Of a stretch of 60,049 bases of DNA, positions 46,872-56,559 are shown piece by piece. Within the stretch, counting starts at the first letter, position 1, and every line of letters begins with the position of its first letter. Origin of the DNA: Sulfitobacter sp. EhC04 (GTDB lineage: Bacteria; Pseudomonadota; Alphaproteobacteria; Rhodobacterales; Rhodobacteraceae); contig NZ_LXYI01000040.1 in NCBI RefSeq assembly GCF_001650875.1, positions 1 to 60,049 of the forward strand, in the 5' to 3' direction. The notes under the pieces were generated by a model. That model did not search any database, had not been told where the DNA came from, and saw only the letters and a program-made list of their open reading frames with translations. The translations under genes and the position numbers were made by a program.

Positions 46872-46936
46872 AAAAAATGACATGTCATATTTGACATGTC
46901 ATCGAAGACATATCTTGCATGACATGTCGTCTTTTT
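46872..46936. repeat. Four palindromic 14-bp units between convergent genes
   Basis: Four units start at 46877, 46891, 46905 and 46919: ATGACATGTCATAT, TTGACATGTCATCG, AAGACATATCTTGC and ATGACATGTCGTCT. Each is centred on a palindrome GACATGTC (the third has GACATATC), at exact 14-bp spacing. An A-run lies on the left (46872-46877) and a T-run on the right (46932-46936). Adjacent units are self-complementary and can pair into 10-12 bp stems, so the array may work as a bidirectional terminator or bind a dimeric protein. Confidence 0.7.
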
Positions 46937-47048
46937 CAGCCAGACAGCCGACGTGGCGAAGCGCTTCAGGTGGTCGCGATGGACAGGCCGGTTGCAAACG
47001 AAAGTCGCGGGCAGGCCGCGATACCCGGATCATCACCCATGGCAAGGC

Positions 47049-48905
47049 TCAGCCAAACAGACGTTGACCAATTCGTTGCAGCAGGTTCGGCGCGGTAGGG
47101 GCAAGCCTCCGTTCACGGGCCCGCAGCGCCCGCATGCCTCGGGCGTCCGACACCGTCTTGCCGTCCTCGAACTGCAGACGATAGAGGTTTGCATAGGTCC
47201 CCCCGCGCGCCAGCAACTCTTCATGCGTGCCTTCATCTGTCACCTGCCCCCGGTCCATCACGATGATGCGGTCGGCGCTGCGAATGGTGGCCAGCCGGTG
47301 GGCGATGACGATGGTGGTGCGCCCGGCCGACAGCCGGTCCAGCGCATCCTGAACCACCTGCTCGGACTGCGCATCCAGCGCGCTTGTCGCCTCGTCCAGC
47401 AGCAGGATCGGCGTATCGCGCAGCAGGGCGCGGGCGATCACCACCCGTTGCCGCTGCCCCCCCGACAGGGCAGAGCCGCGCGGCCCCACCTTCGTATCCA
47501 GCCCGTGCTCGAGTTTGGGCAGGAAATCGGCCACATGGGCCGCTTCCAGCACCTCCTGCAGGCGCGCGTCACTGACATCCGTTCGGCCGAGCACGATATT
47601 CTCGCGCAGTGTCTCGTCAAACAGCAGCGCCTCCTGTGTCACCACCGAGAAAAGACCGCGCAGATCCGCCAAGGTCACGTCCTTGACAGAAATGCCACCG
47701 ATGGTGACCTCGCCCTCCTGCGGGTCGATGAGCCGGGTCAGCACGTTGAAAACCGTCGATTTCCCGGCGCCCGAAGCCCCGACAAGCGCCGTTGTCTTGC
47801 CTTCCATCGCGGTCAGGTTCAAACCGTCCAGCACCCTGGCCTCGCCAAAGGACAGGGTGACGTCTTTCAGAACAATGTCGGTGCCGGGCAGCGGCAGCGC
47901 CTTGGGGTGCGTCGGGTCGGACTGGCGCTGGGGCGCGTCCAGCAACTCCTTCAACCGCTCCAGCGCGGCTGCTGCGGTCTGCCACAGCCCGCTGACCCCG
48001 CCCAGCCGCCGCAGCGGACTGAAGGTGAAGCCCATGGCGGTGAAAAACGTCATGAACTGGCCGATTGTCTTGTCGCCCGAAATGATCTGGCTGCCACCAT
48101 AAAGGATCACAGCCATGAATCCGATTCCGGACATGATGTCGATCATCCCCGGTATGGCGGAATTGCCAAAGGCCGCGCGAACTTCGGTTGTGATGAACTT
48201 GCGTGTCAGATCGCGGTATTGGCGCGATTGGTACTCTTCCAGCGCGTTCAGCTTGATCTGGACAATGCCATGAAACACTTCGTCCAGCCGGGTCGCCAGA
48301 TGCGCGCCCAGATCCCGCGCTTCGCGGGCGCGGCGACGGACAAAGCGTTGCGCGGCCACCGCGGGCAGCACCATCAGCGGCACCCCGATGCAGGCCAGGA
48401 AAGCCCAGACCGGATCAATCGAAATCGCCACCCCCAGAAGCACCAGCAGCCCAATGGCATCGCGGCCCGCGCCGGTGATGACTGCGCGCCAGACATCGCC
48501 CACTGCATTCACATCCGATTGCACCCGCTGGATCAGGAAACCGGGCGGATGCGATTGGTGAAACGCGCCGTCCTGAACCATCAGCTTGTCCAGCAGTTCG
48601 ATGCGCATGTCGGCGGCTGTGCGCTGCGCGATGCGGGTCAGCAAGACCTTCTGAATGACCCCGGCAATGGCGCGCATCGCAAAGATGCCGACCAGCACCA
48701 GACCAACCCACTTGAGCGCGCTGCGGTCCCCGGCGACAAAGACAGTGTCGAACATCGGCTCCATCAGCCGCGCCAGGGCACCCAGCGTGCTGCCCTCGAT
48801 CCCCATGAAGATCATGGCGACGATCATCAGCTTGGTGTGTTTCTTCAGGTAATCCCGCCAGAGCCAGCGCAACAGCTCACCCGAGGTGTAGGTCTGATCG
48901 TTCAT
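47049..48905 (-). CDS. ABC exporter, permease-ATPase fusion (MsbA/lipid-type)
   Basis: The 618-residue half-transporter has an N-terminal six-helix domain (about residues 20-320) with the coupling region RRLGGVSGLWQTAAAALERLKELLD. The ATPase domain follows with Walker A GASGAGKST, signature LSGGQRQRVVIARAL and Walker B ILLLDEATSALD. Sequence style is that of MsbA-like lipid or multidrug exporters; the substrate is not determined. The start is at 48905 (MNDQTYTSGELL). It is divergent from the class V aminotransferase gene. Confidence 0.92.
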   Translation of the reverse strand: MNDQTYTSGELLRWLWRDYLKKHTKLMIVAMIFMGIEGSTLGALARLMEPMFDTVFVAGDRSALKWVGLVLVGIFAMRAIAGVIQKVLLTRIAQRTAADMRIELLDKLMVQDGAFHQSHPPGFLIQRVQSDVNAVGDVWRAVITGAGRDAIGLLVLLGVAISIDPVWAFLACIGVPLMVLPAVAAQRFVRRRAREARDLGAHLATRLDEVFHGIVQIKLNALEEYQSRQYRDLTRKFITTEVRAAFGNSAIPGMIDIMSGIGFMAVILYGGSQIISGDKTIGQFMTFFTAMGFTFSPLRRLGGVSGLWQTAAAALERLKELLDAPQRQSDPTHPKALPLPGTDIVLKDVTLSFGEARVLDGLNLTAMEGKTTALVGASGAGKSTVFNVLTRLIDPQEGEVTIGGISVKDVTLADLRGLFSVVTQEALLFDETLRENIVLGRTDVSDARLQEVLEAAHVADFLPKLEHGLDTKVGPRGSALSGGQRQRVVIARALLRDTPILLLDEATSALDAQSEQVVQDALDRLSAGRTTIVIAHRLATIRSADRIIVMDRGQVTDEGTHEELLARGGTYANLYRLQFEDGKTVSDARGMRALRARERRLAPTAPNLLQRIGQRLFG

Positions 48906-49047
48906 ATCGACGTTGACGCTCCTTTGGGGCGGTCTGCTGACCTGTCTACGCAACCCACGGGGGCAGGGCAAGGCAGGTGGGATATTGACGCCGGATCAAG
49001 GGGGCGTAGTGTCGGCCCGATCCTTCCTTCCACAACAAGGCACCCTT

Positions 49048-50256
49048 ATGGCAAAGACCTCGAAACCGGCGCAGGGGCGTCCTTATCTAGCGATTCCCGG
49101 ACCGTCGGTGATGCCTGACGCGGTGCTGCGCGCCATGCACCGGGCCGCGCCGAATATCTACGCCGGTGAGCTGCCAGAGATGATGCCGGGGCTGGTCACC
49201 GACCTGAAACGGATCGCGCGGACGGATCACAACCTGGCCATGTACATCGGCAACGGCCATGCGGCATGGGAGGCATCCCTGTCCAACGTCCTTAAGCCCG
49301 GCGACAGGGTGCTGGTCCCCGCCACCGGGCGTTTCGGCCTGGGTTGGGCGCAGATGGGCAAAAGCCTCGGGCTGGAGACGGAAATCATCGACTTTGGCAG
49401 GCAGTCCCCGATGGACATGGACCGCATTGCCGAGGCGCTGAAAGCCGACACCGCGCATAATATCAAGGCGGTGCTGGCAGTGCATGTGGACACGGCAACT
49501 TCGATCCGCAATGACATCGCGGCCCTGCGCGGGGTGCTGGACGATGTGCAGCATCCTGCGCTGCTGATGGCCGATTGCATCGCCTCGCTGGGCTGTGACG
49601 TCTTCGAGATGGACGCCTGGGGCGTGGATGTGATGGTGACGGGCTGTCAGAAGGGCCTGATGGTGCCCCCCGGCATGGCCTTTGTCTTTTTCAACGACCG
49701 GGCAGAGGCGGCACGGGCCAGAATGCCCCGCGTCAGCTGGTACTGGGACTGGACCCCGCGCGCCCATCCGGAGGAATTCTTTCAATACCACGGCGGCACG
49801 GCGCCCACCCACCACCTTTATGGCCTGCGCACCGCCCTCACCATGATCCACGACGAGGGGATTGAACAGGTCTGGGCGCGCCACCGTCTGCTGGCCCGCG
49901 CGGTCTGGGCCGCCTGCGAGGCCTGGTCAACCGCCGGAACCTTCCGGATGAACGTGTCCGACCCGGCCTATCGCAGTTGCGCTGTGACCGCCCTGCGCCT
50001 GCAAAGCCCGCATGCAACCGAATTGCGCAGCTGGGTTGAACAGGAACTGGGCCTGACCCTTGGCATCGGGCTCGGGATGGCCGAACCGGGTGATCCGGCG
50101 CGCGATGGGTTTTTCCGGCTGGGGCACATGGGGCACACAAACGGCCATATGATCATGGGCCTGCTGGGTGGCATAGAGGCCGGGATGCGCGCAATGAAGG
50201 TCGAACACGGGCCGGGCGCGCTGGAGGCGGCCGCAGATGTGATCGCGGGCGCTTAG
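49048..50256 (+). CDS. Class V PLP aminotransferase (serine/alanine--glyoxylate type)
   Basis: The 402-residue protein begins YLAIPGPSVMPDAVLRAM and has a PLP lysine in VTGCQKGLMVPPGMAF, with LLMADCIASLGCDVFEMDAWGVD before it, the layout of alanine-glyoxylate and serine-pyruvate aminotransferases. The HTNGHMIMGLLGGIEAGM end is family-like. AAGG lies 9 bases before the ATG. The TAG stop (50254-50256) is made from the TA flank and the first G of the adjacent inverted-repeat element, so the native C-terminus may have been changed by its insertion. Confidence 0.9.
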   Translation: MAKTSKPAQGRPYLAIPGPSVMPDAVLRAMHRAAPNIYAGELPEMMPGLVTDLKRIARTDHNLAMYIGNGHAAWEASLSNVLKPGDRVLVPATGRFGLGWAQMGKSLGLETEIIDFGRQSPMDMDRIAEALKADTAHNIKAVLAVHVDTATSIRNDIAALRGVLDDVQHPALLMADCIASLGCDVFEMDAWGVDVMVTGCQKGLMVPPGMAFVFFNDRAEAARARMPRVSWYWDWTPRAHPEEFFQYHGGTAPTHHLYGLRTALTMIHDEGIEQVWARHRLLARAVWAACEAWSTAGTFRMNVSDPAYRSCAVTALRLQSPHATELRSWVEQELGLTLGIGLGMAEPGDPARDGFFRLGHMGHTNGHMIMGLLGGIEAGMRAMKVEHGPGALEAAADVIAGA

Positions 50257-50647
50257 GCTCTGGACCCATTAATTCTATATTCACAGTTTGCCAGATTTTT
50301 TCGCAGACAAGAAGCATCTGCACAGGAATAGTGGTTCTATTTCAATCAGATGTGACGCCTCCTCTCGGGACATTGCTGCGCAATGCCCTGCCGGGCAATG
50401 GGCTGCGGGAAAATCCGTCAAACCCGTCACGCCGAAGGCGTGCCAGCATAACACGGCGCTCCTTCGGAGCGACGGGCGGCGATTTCACTTCATTTCAACG
50501 TCTTGGGTCGCTTGCAAATAGAACCTACCACTGCCCGGCAGTGCATTTGCATGGCAAATGTCACGAGAGGGGATTGGCTGCTCGCCCCAAACCATTGAAA
50601 TTTCGTGAAATCGCCGCTGAGCATATAAGATTTATGGGTCCAGAGCC
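50256..50647. mobile_element. MITE-like element with terminal inverted repeats and TA target duplication
   Basis: This 392-bp stretch holds no credible gene. Its ends are inverted repeats: 50256 onward reads GGCTCTGGACCCATTAAT, and the reverse complement from 50647 reads GGCTCTGGACCCATAAAT; about 22 of 27 positions match. Both ends are flanked by TA (50254-50255 and 50648-50649), the duplication made by IS630/Tc1-type and some IS5-group transposases. Inner inverted pairs occur at 50333-50342 with 50516-50525 (10/10) and at 50478-50499 with 50594-50615 (18/22). The element supplies the TAG stop of both convergent neighbours. Confidence 0.82.
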
Positions 50648-51096
50648 TAACTTTCCAGCGCCATGATCATGTCGACCCTTGTGGCATGGCGTCCACCTTC
50701 GAAAGCGGTGTCGAGAAACGCATCGACAATGTCGAGCGCGACGCCATCGCCGATCACCCGCGCCCCCAGGGCCAGCATGTTGGCATCGTTATGCGCGCGG
50801 ATCATCCGGGCCGAGAAGACGTCCGAACAGACGCCGCAACGAATCCCTGAAACCTTGTTCGCCGCCATCATGATCCCCTGGCCGGTGCCGCAAAGCACGA
50901 TCCCCAGCGCGCAATTGCCCGATGTCACATGCCGCGCGGCTGCGGCACCGTGGTCGGGGTAATGCGTGCTCTCGGGCGTCTCGGGGCCGATGTCGACCAC
51001 CTCATGGCCACGCGATGTGACATGGGCGGCGACGGCACGGCGCAGGTTGATGGCGGCATGATCGCTGGAAAGCACGATGCGGAGGCTGGAGGACAT
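50647..51096 (-). CDS. rpiB: Ribose 5-phosphate isomerase B
   Basis: RpiB interconverts ribose-5-phosphate and ribulose-5-phosphate. The 149-residue protein has SSDHAAINLRRAVAAHV at the N-terminus, the active-site Cys in LCGTGQGIMMAANKV, and RAHNDANMLALGARV, all diagnostic. Its stop TAG (50649-50647) is formed at the junction with the inverted-repeat element, so its last residues (ALES) may differ from those of orthologues. Confidence 0.95.
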   Translation of the reverse strand: MSSSLRIVLSSDHAAINLRRAVAAHVTSRGHEVVDIGPETPESTHYPDHGAAAARHVTSGNCALGIVLCGTGQGIMMAANKVSGIRCGVCSDVFSARMIRAHNDANMLALGARVIGDGVALDIVDAFLDTAFEGGRHATRVDMIMALES

Positions 51097-51146
51097 GGGG
51101 CAGGCCTTTCGAAAGGGTGTCTGGGGCGCGGTGGCCGCGCGCGCCC

Positions 51147-51329
51147 CTATTGCCGTGCCGCGGCGATGCGATCAATCACCTTGTTCACCCCCCAGCACAA
51201 TGCGCCAGCCGCGATCAGACCCCAGATCGCCCAAATCGCCATCAGCACCCACGCCAGATTGATGCCGAACATCACGATGCAGGCCTGTGTGTAGTTCGGG
51301 GCGGCGGGCCGGTTGTGAGAATCGCGCAT
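51147..51329 (-). CDS. Small hypothetical membrane protein
   Basis: A 60-residue protein with one or two tightly spaced hydrophobic segments (about residues 18-47: CIVMFGINLAWVLMAIWAIW then GLIAAGALCWGV) and a short basic tail. It lies between rpiB and the HisC-like gene on the same strand, with gaps of about 50 bp each side. No family is recognised; its size suggests a single-membrane accessory protein. Confidence 0.65.
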   Translation of the reverse strand: MRDSHNRPAAPNYTQACIVMFGINLAWVLMAIWAIWGLIAAGALCWGVNKVIDRIAAARQ

Positions 51330-51380
51330 CGGTCTCTCGCAGCTTGATCGTCAGCAAGTATATATCCCGATTTTGCTGAG

Positions 51381-52484
51381 TCAGCCCTTTTCTGCATCCG
51401 CCAGCGCACCCGGCAGCGCGGCGGCAAAGGCATCGAGATCCGCAGGCGTGCCGCAACTGACGCGGATACAGCGGTTCTGCGGTGCCGCGAATGGCATGCG
51501 CACAAAGATGTCCCGCGAGACCAGACCGTCCAGCACAGCCTTGGCATAGGCGCCGTCCCGGCCGCAATCAATCGCGACGAAGTTCGCCGCCGAGGGCAGC
51601 GGTGTCAGCCCGTGGTGCCGCGCGATGTCCGCGATCCGGTCACGGGCGGCGGCGATTTCGGCCTGCACATGCGCCAGCCAGTCGACATCCTCCAAGGCGG
51701 CCAGCGCACCGGCCTGCGCCGCGCGGTTCATGCCGAAATGGTTGCGCACCTTGTGAAAGGCGGTGATCAACTCGGGATGTCCCAGCGCATAACCGACCCG
51801 TGCGCCCGCCAGCCCGTAAGCCTTTGAAAAGGTGCGCATGCGAATGACGCGTGGATCGTCGAAGGGCAGCGGCAGCGCGGTGCCTTCGGGCGCGGTCTCC
51901 ACATAGGCTTCGTCAAGGACCAGCAGGGTGCCCTCGGGCAGACTGTCCATGGCGGCGGCAATGTCGGCCCCCCGGTGCCAGCTGCCCATCGGATTGTCCG
52001 GATTGGCCATGTAGACCAGCTTGGCATCCACTTCCGCCGCCTTGGCAAATAGGGTTTCGGGGTCCTCGCCATCTGCGACATAAGGCACCTTGTGCAGCGC
52101 CCCGCCGTAGCCCGCGACATGGTAGTTGAAGGTCGGATAGGCCCCGTCGGAGGTGACAACCGCATCACCGGGTGCCACAAAAAGCCGCACCAGATAGCTC
52201 AGCAGCCCGTCGATGCCCTCGCCCACCACGATATTCTCCATCGTCGTCCCATGGTGCCGGGCCAGGGCCGCGCGCAGATCGTGGCTTTCGGGATCGCCAT
52301 ACATCCAGTGCCCGGTTTCAGCCATCGCTGAAAGGGCGCGGGGCGAGGGGCCAAAGACATTCTCGTTTGCGCCCAGCCGGGCGGTGAAGGGGCGCTTGTG
52401 CGCACGTTCCTGGGTTTCGGGCCCGACGAAGGGGACAGAGGCGGGCAGGGATTGGGCAAGCGGGGTGAGGCGAAGGTTTGTCAT
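51381..52484 (-). CDS. Class I/II aminotransferase, histidinol-phosphate aminotransferase-like
   Basis: The 367-residue PLP enzyme has LGANENVFGPSPRAL at the N-terminus, MANPDNPMGSW, VLDEAYVE and the PLP-lysine motif TFSKAYGLAGARVGYALG, with the C-terminal arginine in NRCIRVSCGTP. This is the HisC-type layout. It is away from other his genes, so it may act on histidinol-phosphate, on aromatic amino acids or on both. It is divergent from the enoyl-CoA hydratase gene. Confidence 0.86.
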   Translation of the reverse strand: MTNLRLTPLAQSLPASVPFVGPETQERAHKRPFTARLGANENVFGPSPRALSAMAETGHWMYGDPESHDLRAALARHHGTTMENIVVGEGIDGLLSYLVRLFVAPGDAVVTSDGAYPTFNYHVAGYGGALHKVPYVADGEDPETLFAKAAEVDAKLVYMANPDNPMGSWHRGADIAAAMDSLPEGTLLVLDEAYVETAPEGTALPLPFDDPRVIRMRTFSKAYGLAGARVGYALGHPELITAFHKVRNHFGMNRAAQAGALAALEDVDWLAHVQAEIAAARDRIADIARHHGLTPLPSAANFVAIDCGRDGAYAKAVLDGLVSRDIFVRMPFAAPQNRCIRVSCGTPADLDAFAAALPGALADAEKG

Positions 52485-52619
52485 GCGGTTTGATAGGCCC
52501 CGGCGGCGCGCCGGGCAAGAGGCCCTGCGCAGATGTGGGGTGCCGGGGGTGCCGCTGCGTTGGGCTGGCGCGACGGCGCGGCTTGCGCTCTAATGTCAGA
52601 AACCCTGCCGGAGGATGCC

Positions 52620-53408
52620 ATGAGCCGCGTTTCGATCACCTATGAAAATCACATCGCCTTTGTCCGCCTGACGCGGGCGGACAAGATGAACGCCGTGGAT
52701 CAGGAGATGATAGACGCGGTGATCGCTGCCGGAAACGAGGTTGCGGCGTCGGACGCGCGCTGTGTCGTGCTGTCGGGCGAAGGCAAGGCGTTCTGCGCCG
52801 GGATCGACATTTCGGGCCTGTCGGGCATGGTTGGAAAGGACCCGGCAGAGCTGCTGATGCCGCGCAGCCATGGCAACGGCACCACGAACCAGTGGCAGGA
52901 GGTTGCGATGGTCTGGTCCCGCATGGACATCCCCGTGATCGCCGCCATCCATGGCGCCTGCTTTGGCGCGGGCCTGCAACTGGCGCTGGGGGCGGATATC
53001 AGGATTGCGGCACCGGATGCGAAATTCGCGGTGATGGAGATGAAATGGGGCATCGTGCCGGACATGGGCGGCATGGTTTTGCTGCCGAAACTGGTACGCA
53101 GCGACGTGCTGCGGCGATTGACCTATACGGCAGAGCCGATCGGCACCGCACAGGCGGAGCGTTGGGGGCTGGTAACCGAAGTGGCCGAGGACCCGCTGGC
53201 GGCGGCGACAGCGCTGGCAGAGGTTATTGCGGGCAAAAGCCCATCGGCAGTACGGGCGGCCAAGCGGTTGATTTCACTGGCAGAGGTCGCCGGTGAGGCG
53301 GCGGTTCTGGAGGCGGAATCGCGCGAGCAGGCCGCCCTGCTGGGCAAGCCGCATCAGATGGAAGTGGTGGCGGCTGAATTCGGGAAACGTACTGCGGTTT
53401 TCAAATAA
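52620..53408 (+). CDS. Enoyl-CoA hydratase/isomerase family protein
   Basis: The 262-residue crotonase-fold protein has RLTRADKMNAVDQEM at the N-terminus, the oxyanion-hole elements AFCAGIDISGL and IHGACFGAGLQLALGADIRIA, and MKWGIVPDMGGMVLLPKLV, where the aspartate/glutamate positions suggest isomerase or hydratase activity. I start at 52620 (MSRVSITYENH), which has GGAGG 6 bases upstream; the ATG at 52593 is less likely. Substrate chain length unknown. Confidence 0.88.
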   Translation: MSRVSITYENHIAFVRLTRADKMNAVDQEMIDAVIAAGNEVAASDARCVVLSGEGKAFCAGIDISGLSGMVGKDPAELLMPRSHGNGTTNQWQEVAMVWSRMDIPVIAAIHGACFGAGLQLALGADIRIAAPDAKFAVMEMKWGIVPDMGGMVLLPKLVRSDVLRRLTYTAEPIGTAQAERWGLVTEVAEDPLAAATALAEVIAGKSPSAVRAAKRLISLAEVAGEAAVLEAESREQAALLGKPHQMEVVAAEFGKRTAVFK

Positions 53409-53430
53409 CCGCTGCGCCGGAAACATGAAA

Positions 53431-53481
53431 CGCGCGCCAGGGCGATGGCGCGCGCATGTGTATTTGTCAGAACAATGAAAG
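53431..53481 (+). terminator. Hairpin plus dispersed motif, copy c
   Basis: CGCGCGCCA (53431-53439) pairs perfectly with TGGCGCGCG (53446-53454) around a 6-nt loop. Starting 5 bases later, GTATTTGTCAGAACAATGAA and AG follow (53460-53481). It lies between the enoyl-CoA hydratase stop and the convergent end of valS, where a terminator is expected. Confidence 0.55.
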
Positions 53482-53487
53482 AGGGGG

Positions 53488-56400
53488 TCAGCCCATTTCC
53501 GCCAGCCGGTCGAGGGCCGCCTGAAGCTGGTCTGCCTCTTCCTGCCGGGCGTCGAGATTGGCTTGCGCCTCGGCCACGACCTCTTCGGGGGCGGAGGCGG
53601 CGAACTTGGGATTGTTCAGACGTCCCCTGAGGCCCCCGATCTCCTTGCCCAGCTTGTCCAGCGACTTTTGCAGGCGCGCCTTCTCTGCGGCGATGTCGAT
53701 GATCCCTTCAAGCGGCAGGCCAAGGGTAGCAGCGCGCGCCGGGATGGAGGCGGTGCCCTTTGGGAAGGTATCGACCTTTTCAAGCTTTTCGACACCGGCG
53801 CGCCGCGCGATCAGGTCCTGGTTGCGCTCCCATGCCAGCAGGCCCGCGGCGTCGATCTCGGTATAGACCATCGGCACCTTGAGGCTGCCGGGCACGCCCA
53901 TGGACACCCGCGCCGAGCGGATGTTCTGAATCAGCGAGATCACCCAGTTCAGTTCCTCGTCGGCCTCGTCATCGAGCAATTCCGAAACCGTGTAGGTCGG
54001 CCAGTCGGCATGGACCAGCAACTTGGGCCGGTCCTTGAGGCTCCACAGTTCCTCGGTGATAAAAGGCATGATCGGGTGCAGCAGGATCAGGCATTGATCC
54101 AGTGCCCAGCCATAGGTGGCGCGGGTTTCCGCGATGGCGCCCGCGTCGTCACCGTCAAAGATCGGCTTGGTGAATTCCAGATACCAGTCGCAGAAGGTGC
54201 CCCAGACAAAGGCGTAAAGCGTGTTGGCGGCATCGTTGAACCGGTATTGGGTCAGGGCCGTATCCAGCGCCTCGCGGGTCTTGGCGATCTCGCCCTTGAT
54301 CCATTTGTTCACGGTCAGCGTGGTTTCGGGGGGCGTGTCGCTGTGCGGCACCTCCAGCACGCCGTTGCGTTCGGCAAAGGCGGTGGCGTTCCAGATCTTG
54401 TTGCCGAACTTGCGATAGCCGTCGATGCGCGCGGTGCTGAGTTTCAGGTCGCGCCCCATGGCGGCCATGGAGGTGAGCGTGAAGCGCACGGCGTCAGCGC
54501 CGTATTCGTCGATCAGTTCCAGCGGGTCGAGCACATTGCCAAGTGACTTTGACATCTTCTTGCCCTTCTCGTCGCGGACGAGGGCGTGGACGTAGACGGT
54601 TTTGAATGGCACCCGCTCCGACAGGGGCAGGCTCTGATCCAACACGGCGGTTTGCATCATCATCATCCGGGCGACCCAAAAGAAAATGATGTCGAAGCCG
54701 GTGATCAGGACGGAGGTGGGGAAGTATTTTTGCAATTCCTCGGTCTGTTCGGGCCAGCCGAGGGTGCCGATGGGCCAGAGGCCGGAGGAGAACCAGGTGT
54801 CGAGGACGTCGGGGTCGCGTGAAAGCCTAAATTCAATGGTTTGCGCCGTTTCTATAGACGAACCATCGAAGGTTACGCCGGGAGTTACACCTGCCGCTAT
54901 CCCTTCAGCTTTCATCCCATCGAGGTCAATGTTATTTTCAGAAATTTCTACGGCTGCGAGCGGATATTTTTTTTCATAGTAGCTTTTGGCCTTACTTGCT
55001 GCCTCTTGAAAGGTTGGAGCGCAGAATGGCTCAAAGTCCCATCCATACCAAACCGGTATCTGATGCCCCCACCAAAGTTGTCGCGAAATGCACCAGGGCT
55101 CGATGTTTTCCAGCCAGTGGAAATACACCTTCTTGTCCTGTTCGGGCAGGATTTCGACCTCACCCGAACGCACGGCGTCGATGGCGGGGCCGACGATCTT
55201 TTTGGTGTCCACGAACCACTGATCCGTCAGCATCGGCTCGATCACGACCTTGGAGCGGTCGCCGAAGGGCTGCATGATCTTCTTGGCCTCGACCAGCGGA
55301 ATGTCGTCGGTGGCAGAGCAGACCCGCCCGTCGCTGTCGTCGATGGGGCCGGGGATCATCACGGCGAGGCCCTCGGCGGTGATGTCCGCGACCACGCGCT
55401 TGCGGGCCTCGAAACGGTCCAACCCGCGATAGGCTTCCGGCACCAGGTTCATGGCGGCGATGGAGCCTTCGGTGAAGTCCTGCTTGCCATTGGCGATGGC
55501 CTGGGCGACGGCGGCTTCCTCGGCATAGGGTTTGCCGTCGGCGCGCATCGCGCCTTTTGTGTCCATCAGATTGTACATCGGGATATTCGCGCGCTTGGCG
55601 ACTTCATAGTCGTTGAAGTCATGCGCGCCGGTGATCTTGACCGCGCCGGAACCGAAATCCTTGTCGGGGTATTCATCGGTGATGATCGGGATCAGGCGGC
55701 GGTGCTCTTTCGGGCCGACCGGAATTTCACAGAGTTTTCCGACAATTGGTGCGTAGCGTTCATCCGATGGATGAACGGCAACCGCGCCGTCGCCCAGCAT
55801 GGTTTCAGGGCGTGTGGTGGCGATGGAGATATAGTTGCGCGTCTCGCGCAGGGTGACGTTGCCGTCTTCGTCCTTCTCGACATATTCGTAAGTTGCGCCG
55901 CCCGCCAACGGGTACTTGAAATGCCACATGTGGCCGTCGACTTCGATGTTCTCGACTTCGAGGTCGGAGATCGCGGTTTCGAAATGCGGGTCCCAGTTGA
56001 CCAGCCGCTTGCCGCGATAGATCAGGCCCTTGTTGTACATGTCGACAAAGACCTTGATGACGGCATCGTGGAAGTTGCCCTCTTCGCCTTCGGGCGCATT
56101 CGGCGCGCCGGACATGGTAAAGGCGTTGCGGGACCAGTCGCAGGAGGCACCGAGCCGTTTGAGCTGTTCGATGATCGTGCCGCCGGATTGCGTTTTCCAC
56201 TTCCAGATCTCGGCAGTGAATTCCTCGCGCGACCATTCGCGGCGCGGTGGCTTGCCTTCGGCGGCCAGCTTGCGTTCGACGACCATCTGGGTGGCGATGC
56301 CTGCGTGGTCCTGGCCCGGTTGCCACAGCGTGTCATGCCCGCGCATCCGGTGCCAACGCACCAGAATGTCCTGCAAAGTGTTGTTGAAGGCATGGCCCAT

Positions 56401-56559
56401 GTGCAGCACGCCGGTGACATTGGGGGGCGGGATCATGATGGAGAAGGTCTCAGCACCTTCGCTGGCATTGGCCCCGGCCTTGAAGGCCTGCGCCTGTTCC
56501 CATGCGGCATAGAGGCGCTTTTCGGCGTCCTGGGCGTTGAATGTCTTGTCGAGGGCCAT
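53488..56559 (-). CDS. valS: Valyl-tRNA synthetase
   Basis: ValS charges tRNA-Val. The 1023-residue enzyme has HIGH as HMGH in [18 protein letters not shown] and KMSKS in [10 protein letters not shown]. The editing (CP1) domain lies between, with the [12 protein letters not shown] motif after it, and a C-terminal coiled-coil arm follows ([19 protein letters not shown]). Between [13 protein letters not shown] and [14 protein letters not shown] lie about 60 residues, longer than the E. coli linker, and this stretch (54841-55020) is only 47% GC by hand count against about 58-65% in sampled flanking lines. Confidence 0.97.
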   Translation of the reverse strand: MALDKTFNAQDAEKRLYAAWEQAQAFKAGANASEGAETFSIMIPPPNVTGVLHMGHAFNNTLQDILVRWHRMRGHDTLWQPGQDHAGIATQMVVERKLAAEGKPPRREWSREEFTAEIWKWKTQSGGTIIEQLKRLGASCDWSRNAFTMSGAPNAPEGEEGNFHDAVIKVFVDMYNKGLIYRGKRLVNWDPHFETAISDLEVENIEVDGHMWHFKYPLAGGATYEYVEKDEDGNVTLRETRNYISIATTRPETMLGDGAVAVHPSDERYAPIVGKLCEIPVGPKEHRRLIPIITDEYPDKDFGSGAVKITGAHDFNDYEVAKRANIPMYNLMDTKGAMRADGKPYAEEAAVAQAIANGKQDFTEGSIAAMNLVPEAYRGLDRFEARKRVVADITAEGLAVMIPGPIDDSDGRVCSATDDIPLVEAKKIMQPFGDRSKVVIEPMLTDQWFVDTKKIVGPAIDAVRSGEVEILPEQDKKVYFHWLENIEPWCISRQLWWGHQIPVWYGWDFEPFCAPTFQEAASKAKSYYEKKYPLAAVEISENNIDLDGMKAEGIAAGVTPGVTFDGSSIETAQTIEFRLSRDPDVLDTWFSSGLWPIGTLGWPEQTEELQKYFPTSVLITGFDIIFFWVARMMMMQTAVLDQSLPLSERVPFKTVYVHALVRDEKGKKMSKSLGNVLDPLELIDEYGADAVRFTLTSMAAMGRDLKLSTARIDGYRKFGNKIWNATAFAERNGVLEVPHSDTPPETTLTVNKWIKGEIAKTREALDTALTQYRFNDAANTLYAFVWGTFCDWYLEFTKPIFDGDDAGAIAETRATYGWALDQCLILLHPIMPFITEELWSLKDRPKLLVHADWPTYTVSELLDDEADEELNWVISLIQNIRSARVSMGVPGSLKVPMVYTEIDAAGLLAWERNQDLIARRAGVEKLEKVDTFPKGTASIPARAATLGLPLEGIIDIAAEKARLQKSLDKLGKEIGGLRGRLNNPKFAASAPEEVVAEAQANLDARQEEADQLQAALDRLAEMG

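Noticed and set aside
46953..49118. 721-codon plus-strand frame
   Set aside because: It lies antisense over the MsbA-like gene and its translation is low-complexity (Gln/His/Arg-rich) with no domain.
50288..50666. Short plus-strand frames of 77 and 111 codons
   Set aside because: They fall inside the inverted-repeat element, differ wholly in frame from each other, and have no ribosome site; they are not a transposase fragment.
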